This document shows positions 57,322-64,000 of a stretch of 64,000 nucleotides of DNA, in pieces. Made by a program: the position numbers and the translations under genes. The DNA comes from Rhodamnia argentea (taxonomy: Eukaryota; Streptophyta; Magnoliopsida; Myrtales; Myrtaceae): assembly GCF_020921035.1 (NCBI RefSeq), contig NC_063155.1, positions 15,829,311 to 15,893,310 of the forward strand. The letters are read 5' to 3'. The notes beneath the pieces were generated by a model that had not been told where the DNA came from, searched no databases, and saw nothing but the letters and a program-made list of their open reading frames with translations. Position 1 is the first letter of the stretch, and each line of letters starts with the position of its first letter.

Positions 57322-57997
57322 TATTGGGAGTGTGCTGCAGAAGCTCGATACCTTCACCCGTGGTTATCGCTAAGATGGTGTCCAATTCCGACTCGTCAAC
57401 ATATTTAGTTGGATACATTTTTACTCAAAAGCTTAAGCCAATGAGTTATGGACCAATTACGATATATTAACCACTCAACACCATACCACTTATCCAATGT
57501 GGGACTTCTTTAACATAACTTACATGTGCATTCTAACAATCTCCCCATCACATATGAGCTTCAGTATTAGGTTTGCTCCCTTTTAATTCAAGTATAATTT
57601 TGCATCAATATATCTCAACTTGAATTTCCATCAATGCACATCAGACTAGCGTTGCTACATCACAGCAACTACCGGCTCGGAAACCGTGTTGGTCACTAGA
57701 TTTCTTCCTTGAGATATTCACCAAACACCAATACATATTGGGAGTGGGCCACCAATTAACTATCAACTCTAATACAATTTGTTGGAAGCGCGTAGTAGAA
57801 GTCTGATGTCTTCGCTCAGGAAAATCATTTAGAAGGAGCCCAAGTCAGAGTCCATTAACATATTTAGCTGGATTCACCTTCACTTAAGAGCTTAAGCCAA
57901 TGGGTTATGGGCTAATTAGGATATATTAACTGCTCAACACCACACTACTTATCCGATATGGAACTTCTCTAACATCACTCACACGCACATTCCAACA
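57322..57997 (-). mobile_element. TRIM retrotransposon with two LTRs and perfect target duplication
   Basis: LTRs at 57322-57538 and 57780-57997 (about 217 bp) share AAGAAGTCCCACATTGGAT-type text and end in TGTT(A/G)GAA...(C/T)CAA(C/T)A on the minus strand. The interior of about 240 bp has GTATTAGAGTTGA next to the upstream LTR, a weak match to the tRNA-Met primer site, and a purine tract (GATGGGGAGAT) before the downstream LTR. The flanks are GATAT on both sides. No coding sequence is present. It splits the resistance-gene copy within the NB-ARC region. Confidence 0.88.
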
Positions 57998-58270
57998 GAT
58001 ATCATATTATTCCATCGGGAAGGATGATACGAAAGTGCATTGCATATGGGATGATTACGGATATGTTGCATGGGTATGCTGGATGCAGAGCGATCGATGT
58101 TCTTCTCCTCATGTCGTTGATGAAGTACGATAAAAAGAATAAGTTGTGGATGCATGATGAACTTCGAGATCTAGGAAGGTACATTGTTAAGGAAGAGAAT
58201 TTTGAAGATGTTGGAAAGCACCCTTGGGTGTAGATTGATGAGAATACTTTAGATATATTGATGAGATATA
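57998..58270 (+). pseudogene. TIR-NBS-LRR remnant, copy 2, 3' part
   Basis: Continues the NB-ARC region after the TRIM insertion: SIGKDDTKVHCIWDDYGY, then in another frame LLLMSLMKYDKKNKLWMHDE and LRDLGRYIVKEENFEDVGKH, the winged-helix (ARC2) part with its MHD motif written MHD, then a stop and IDENTLDIL. No clear LRR follows. Confidence 0.8.
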
Positions 58271-61055
58271 TTGATGAGCAATGAGGTCAATGTTATTAAG
58301 GGTAGAAGATACAATAAATTTGTTGGGAAGAACAATACAAGCTAGAAGGGATTTGAATAAATTTGATGAAGATACTAAAATTATCGCATGACGAGCACAC
58401 GAGTGAACATTCTCTTAGCTCCGGCATTAACATATATTAGAATAGATTCGAAAACTGAGCATTCTTTTGCAATTGGCATCAAAACACCATATGCAGCTCT
58501 CCTACTACCCTCTAGGCTAGATGAATCACTTAGAAAACTGGCCTTACTCTTTGAAACCAGAATTAAGGGTTACCCTTATGGATTTGCAATTTGTAAAACA
58601 CTACATCGAGTTCAGTATCTACCATTACTGCATGTCAGTCCCCAGCTCAAACATAATATCTTATTAGATGACTGATAGGTATCTTAATTTTTGCAATCCT
58701 TTCTCAAACTTTTACGTGTTATGTTTTGGAGATTTTTGTAGATTTCCTAAAGAGATACGTACAATTCAAGGGCCCAGAACACATGATTGTCTGTGCAAGT
58801 TTTATATGGTTTTATTGTAGATTTGGATTTTAGTGGCTACTCCAATGAGCAAGTTTGAGATTTGATGTCTAAATACAGGATACGATTAGGCTCGTTTGCT
58901 TTGTGCCATAGGCCTTGTTGACTTGGCCGCCAAATTCGTGATCGAGTCTGATTTGAGATGGTTTAAATCCATGCAATTGATGTTAAGTTTCATCAGTCGT
59001 ATGGCCCCTTGTTTTTTTCTACTTCGCTTGATCTGCAGGCGTCGTCCGGACATGAAGAGATATTTTAAAAGTCGATTTTTCAATGAGAATACGAGAGTTT
59101 GAGAATATTACATGTGCGGATGTGCTCGACTAGCTGTATTTACGTGCATTTACAATTGTCCGAGAATTTAATGGAATGTCATGAAGTTGTTTTACCTGAA
59201 TACCAAGTTAAACCATATATTACGTGATATAAATATATGGAAAATCACTTAGAAAAAGAAACTAATGACGAAGTCCAGAAGTTTTTTACTGTCCATTAGT
59301 ATAGTTACATTCCACTCCCACTAGGAAGCAAATTCTTCATAAATAGGTCAAATTCAAATTCTGACTTAGCGTTGGATGAACTTCCCATGGTTAAATTTTA
59401 TTTTGCTCAGGCTTTGCTGTTTGATGTATATTAGAAAAGTGCATTTCAAAACTTTACCGATACTCATTTACCGTGTCGCGCGTCGCATTGGTCAAAGAAG
59501 CCAACATTAAAATCACTCGTTGAAAGCGCCCTCGGGGAGAGTATAATTTCAAAAGTTCACTCTGCTTCTGAAACTATAAAACAAGGTCCATATCCCAGTT
59601 TGCATTTATGTGATTTTCTTCATATGACTCCACAAGTCATCGAGCCAAAAACATGAAAGAAGTAGGAAGTAAGTTCATTACGTACCCAAACGGAATATCA
59701 TGACCAGATCATATCACATTTCAAATTTGATACACATAAATATATGACCATATCTTCCCCTGGCCATTTCCTCTCTCTGCGTGCTCTTTTCTCCCATTTG
59801 CGTCTTGTCTGAGACCAAAAGGGCCGTGGGATTCTGAGTTATGTGCTGGTCTAGCATAAGGGTCGTCTGAGACCAAAAGGGTCTTGTCTGAGGCGGACTA
59901 ACCTTTAAATAAAATGCCTTAATCTAGCATCCCCTTTTGTTTCTCGCTGGTTGGAAGGAAAGGGTGTCTGAAGATGCTCATACATGGGTTTGATGTGGCA
60001 TGGGTCGTCAGTTTCTGTGGGTTGTTTCAGGCGTCGACTTAATTTATTCATCGCTCATTCGATTAGAATGCGCATACGACGAATGGGCAAATTCTTTTTA
60101 CCCTTTCCTATTTCTGTTTTAATTTTGCGCTTCTACGCATGAACTAAAATTGCTTGATTCAGTTGTACTGGGTAATCACGCTGATTGCGCAGAGTGATGA
60201 ATTTTAGCGAATGTCTGGAAATCGTGAGTAAGTTGTGGTGTGGCGAGCAGTGCGGGCAATTGGAATAGAACATTGGCTTTGCTGAATATCTTCTCACTGG
60301 GATTTGATTCATGTACGTGCCTAGAAGATGGCATCTTCTGTCACAAAGCCTTTTTTTGAAATGGAGGCATTTAGAATTCAAAGGATGTAAAGAGAAAAGT
60401 TCATCTTATGCAACAGTGGCTTAACAGACATTTTGATTCTGTGTACCAACAAACAAAGAGTAAGAGTACACGAAGTTACCCTTACAACAGCTTGTAGCAC
60501 ATTGTTAGTGATCATCCTTCGTGCAAGCACGTGTGCGTGGATGTGTACCTGTACTTTTCATGAATTTATATGGGCATGTGTGTGCATTTAAACCCTCGAG
60601 TATACAAGCTCTTGTGATTATAATTTGAGCAGATTAATTCAGTGCACCATGTTGATGGCTCTGCTGTTGAAAGACATTATGGTCAACAAAATTTGCATAT
60701 TTATGTCTTCCATTGCTTTTGCTTGATCATCGGGGGAACCCGATGTTTGGCATTACATGGAAATCATTTGTTATTTTAACACAGCAGAAATGGAAGGTTA
60801 GTGATGATGAGTGTTTATGTTCTAACATTGAAACAACAGCTTCTTGAAGTGAACTATGTAAATGAGTGCTATGAATTGACTGTGATGACTGATGGGTGAC
60901 TGGTTTTGCATTCCCTACCTGTAGCTTTGCACAGAGGCTCGTTGTACAATCTTTCCCTGCCTTCTTCTTTTTTTTTAAGTGACTAGTGGTAGCACAAACT
61001 TAGCATCCGATGTTTTGTCCAGCCTTTAATTGTGTATGTGTTCTGTAGCAATCGA
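58271..61055. other. Spacer, no recognised gene
   Basis: A 95-codon frame at 58388-58675 (+) and others have no known domain. A short direct repeat, GGCTACTCCAATGAGCAAGT at about 58835, recurs at about 63006. Confidence 0.4.
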
Positions 61056-61179
61056 ATCGAAGACCAACGAAGCCATTGGTGTGCTGAGGTCTCACTTGAC
61101 TAGTTCGATTAGCGCCGTTGATCCAATTCAAGAGTTGGAAGCCATGGCGACAACGGATTTCACTGCAGTGCCGTCGTAG
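61051..61179 (+). CDS. Possible terminal exon of an unidentified gene
   Basis: After an acceptor-like TTCTGTAG near 61049 an open frame reads IESKTNEAIGVLRSHLTSSI and SAVDPIQELEAMATTDFTAV, ending PS and TAG. The composition is that of a real plant protein end, and a 3'-UTR-like stretch follows. Upstream exons were not found. The family is unknown. Confidence 0.3.
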   Translation: MESKTNEAIGVLRSHLTSSISAVDPIQELEAMATTDFTAVPS

Positions 61180-61935
61180 GCTCAAGCTCCGTCACAAGTT
61201 GAGGGAGTAGTTGTCCGGCCATAAAATCTTCTGTGAGATTCCAGAATAGATGGGAGGATCATTTTAGCTCTTCATTTTTTGTTTCTTGGCCCTTGATGAA
61301 ATTAGTTCATGTTAATCAATGAAATGTCAATTTGCTACAAAATCAAAAACTTCGAGTCGATTTTAACATTGCATATATGCACCTTGAGATTGGTGAGAAA
61401 TATAAGCCGCAGAGAATGGAAAAGAACTTTTGCACGAGCATGGCTAGTGTGTTGGCTGCAAGTGAGATTGAAAAAATCGTAAGATTGGGTGATGAGATTG
61501 CTAATAGTTATTGAGCTTTCTGTGTAAGATTGAGCAATTTTAATTGATTGTCACGACGCCTCTAAAACGGGTTGAACTTTTTAATACATTGTTGTATTGG
61601 TCGAGTTTTATTTTTTTAACAGAAAAATTGTCTTACATTTACAAATATATTAATACGATCAGAAAAAAAAAATCTGTTAATATATTAACGTTCAAATTGC
61701 ACATTATTGTGGTCATTATTTTTTTTTTCCTAATTTTAAAGAAATTAAAATTAAAAAGCTTAAAATTAATCATCCAAAATGACTTTTCAAACGTGTTTTT
61801 ATCAAACGGCATTCGTCTCAAAATCTACTTCCCAAAGCTCATTTTATCAATTTTTACATTTCCTCAAAGCCCTCTAGGCTAAACTCCATTGCATTTCCTC
61901 AAAAGGCCCTTGAAAAAGCTAAATCTAATGCTTCA
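61180..61935. other. Spacer with a short coding-like remnant
   Basis: A 60-codon frame at 61332-61514 (+) reads IAYMHLEIGEKYKPQRMEKN and EIEKIVRLGDEIANSY. It is protein-like but unrecognised and without a promoter. Confidence 0.3.
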
Positions 61936-62562
61936 ATGGCGTCCAATAGCAACGAATCGGACAGGAAGCCGAGGGACTCCATGATGAAGTTGGCCCAAAC
62001 GTGCGAACGTGGAAGAAGAGCTAGTCGAGTCGGAGGCCTCAGTCACATACTCCGAGTCAAAGCCCCTTCTCCTCCTCTTCCTCCTCCTCCTCCTCCTCCT
62101 CATCTTCCACCTCCTCGTCCTTGTCCTCGAGAAGCGCATCGGGATAACCCTCCAGTTGCGCCGACTGGCAGCGCTGCCACCAGCGTAGCCAAGTTCCATC
62201 TCCGCTTATCAAATAGTCACGGATCAACGTTAAGGCAGGATCGGCTGGCATTGTTCATGAGCCGGAGGAAGAACCCGCCCCCGAAGTCCCGACTGAGCAT
62301 TTGGAGTGGCAGTGGTGGTAGGGACGACGACATTCAGCCATTGGAGGACGGCTTGCCGTTGCAAAGTTCCAGTTATGATTATTATCGGTGCCCGGAGTTG
62401 GAGATTTTCGTTCGTCACTCAGATATGATGCGCCAGGCCCATCGGAGTATAGACGGCCGCTACCAGCTTCTTATAATTAGGGCTATAGCTCAGAATTATT
62501 CCGTGGAGATTGGTAGTATGGCGGATCACGTCCACGAGAGTTGCGCCATAATGAACCAGTGA
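61936..62562 (+). CDS. Hypothetical intronless ORF, 208 aa
   Basis: The longest uninterrupted frame outside the GolS genes. It starts MASNSNESDRKPRDSMMKLA, has a proline run (residues about 48-63) encoded by a CCT repeat, and a C-terminal half with YDYYRCPELEIFVRHSDMMR. No family is recognised. The opposite strand is also partly open because of the CCT/AGG repeat, where it would encode a Glu run. Whether either strand is expressed is unclear. It could be a gene fragment carried by a transposon. Confidence 0.3.
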   Translation: MASNSNESDRKPRDSMMKLAQTCERGRRASRVGGLSHILRVKAPSPPLPPPPPPPHLPPPRPCPREAHRDNPPVAPTGSAATSVAKFHLRLSNSHGSTLRQDRLALFMSRRKNPPPKSRLSIWSGSGGRDDDIQPLEDGLPLQSSSYDYYRCPELEIFVRHSDMMRQAHRSIDGRYQLLIIRAIAQNYSVEIGSMADHVHESCAIMNQ

Positions 62563-63255
62563 CATAATATTTTTTTAATTTTTTTCAATTAGTGTAGCTA
62601 GGGACTTACGGTTTATTACTTTTGGATTTCGCTTTTTCTAATTTTGTTTTACTTATGTTGGGTCTAAGAAATTTCTTTTTGCTTTACGGTATTAAGGCTT
62701 GAAATTGAAGTGTTTGAAACTCTCCGGAAGACTACCAACTCACAATCAATTTTTTTTGGTCAATAATTTAATTGAAAGACCTAAACTTTCAATTCTTTTG
62801 GAGTCTGTTTATATTCCGTAGCCCACGTCAGCCGCCACTTAGGAATTCTAACAATGCTTCTTAACGGGAACGTTACGAAGGATAAACATGTCACAATATT
62901 ATAAATTTGGGGTTTTGGGTGACACAAAAAATGTTTAAGGTAAATGTGCCGTAATGAGTATGGATCACTAAAAGAATAATGGTCAATTTGGAGCGCATTG
63001 CAGTGGCTACTCCAATGAGCAAGTTTCAGATTTTATATCTAAATTGTGATTGGTTATGAACGAGTGTTCCACCAACATAAGTGTGTCAATGTATCGTAAT
63101 ATCAATTATATGAGATTATGATATAAGAAAAGAAATGAGGATTATTCGATAATTATATTTATTGGCAGGTAGAATTAGCATATCACCACTTAAGAAGACC
63201 GAAAATTAGGATAAGAAAAGTGCTACAATGTATTGTTGCAAGAGAGGGGTAACGT
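62563..63255. other. Spacer, no recognised gene
   Basis: AT-rich sequence without supported features, apart from the short repeat near 63006. Confidence 0.45.
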
Positions 63256-63745
63256 GAATGGCCTAAATCTATTATAGTTGTGTCGATTCAATCCTAACAT
63301 CTTTTTTGTTTTGCCAATTTAGTTCCAAACCTTTTGCATATGTGGTAATTCAGTCCATTTGGCTGATCGATGTTGACTTGTGATTGTCGACACCGACGTA
63401 AACTTTTTTAGAATATATTTTTTATGATTTTCTTTCTTTTCTTTTCTCTGATTGTTTTCCCCAACCCAGGGCAAGGGAACGCAGCCCCTTGCCCGGATCT
63501 CGAGGGTTGTGACCCTCGCCAGCCCTAAGAGTTGGGGGAAAAAGCTAAAGGAAAAGAAACGAAATAAGAAAAAATTATAAAAAATTCATAAATTTATTAA
63601 AATATTATTTAAAAAAGTCCACGTCAATATCAATAGTGTTGCGTCAACATTGGCTAGGCAGATGGACTTAATTGATACAAATGTAAAATGCTTATAATTG
63701 AATTGACAAAATTGTAATAGGTCTAGGATTTTCTTGGTAATTTTT
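63256..63745. mobile_element. Diverged Mutator-like MITE
   Basis: The same phrase family as the element at 40.55-41.09 kb: TGTGTCGATTCAATCCTAAC, CAATTTAGTTCCAAACCTTT on the left and inverted partners (AATTGACAAAATTGTAATAG) on the right. The centre is GC-rich. The ends are too diverged to define a target duplication. Confidence 0.55.
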
Positions 63746-64000
63746 CCACGTGAATATCACAAGTTAATTTATATAATGTTTGATGTATATTGACCTCAGA
63801 TAAAAAAAAATAAAACATGAAAAATAACATTCCAAATAAGTCCAAAAAGTTTCTAGGACCTTTTTTTGTTCTCTTCATTTCTTGATTTGGCTTCGTACGT
63901 TTTACTTAAATTTTGTCTAACCTATATATTTTCTCAGCAAGTTTAACCCTTTCAATTTCGAGTATGTTGCCGGTCTGTTTAGACAAACGAAAAGCAAAAG

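Overview
The window looks like nuclear DNA of a woody eudicot. The evidence is intron-containing plant genes, a nuclear tRNA-Ile gene, AT-rich spacers full of plant transposons, and scraps of plastid DNA. Repeat style and gene content would fit a Myrtaceae (Eucalyptus-like) genome, but the species is an inference.

The centre (about 17.9-45.7 kb) is a tandem array of five galactinol synthase (GolS) genes, all on the minus strand. Each has two exons, one short GT-AG intron at the same codon and an apparently intact reading frame (331-337 aa). A sixth, inverted and broken copy at 44.9-45.7 kb keeps the promoter and about 35 codons. The copies were duplicated with long upstream regions. The proximal promoters share a TATA box, ACGT-core (mostly G-box/ABRE) motifs, sometimes a DRE core, and a near-palindrome AAACGA-NN-TCGTTT. 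A farther block with paired ABRE-like sites occurs six times, at least once upstream of each gene. Together this suggests stress-inducible raffinose-family oligosaccharide synthesis, with divergence of control between copies.

Left part (0-17.9 kb): a possible terminal exon at the left edge, a short plastid 23S rRNA insertion, one complete NIMIN-like (NPR1-interacting) gene at 7.2 kb with an as-1-like element just downstream, a Mutator-like MITE, a decayed copia element, a poorly resolved transcription unit at 13.3-16.6 kb with a telo-box/site II promoter and nested internal duplications, and a tRNA-Ile(AAU) gene.

Right part (45.7-58.7 kb): decayed resistance-gene sequence. Two related TIR-type NBS fragments flank an RPW8-type NBS pseudogene. 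One NBS copy is split by a TRIM retrotransposon with a perfect 5-bp target duplication. A 7.4-kb CACTA element sits in the repeat just upstream of the same copy. The CACTA element has long arrays of TTAGCGACGAAA-type motifs and carries fragments of a CLC-g-like chloride channel gene, a CYP40 (SQUINT-type) TPR exon and an LRR-like gene, all on the minus strand, plus plastid atpA and ycf2 pieces. A related copy at 45.9 kb preserves the empty insertion site.

The last 5.5 kb holds only two weak gene candidates and a MITE. Elsewhere the spacers contain microsatellites, foldback elements and no recognisable gene.
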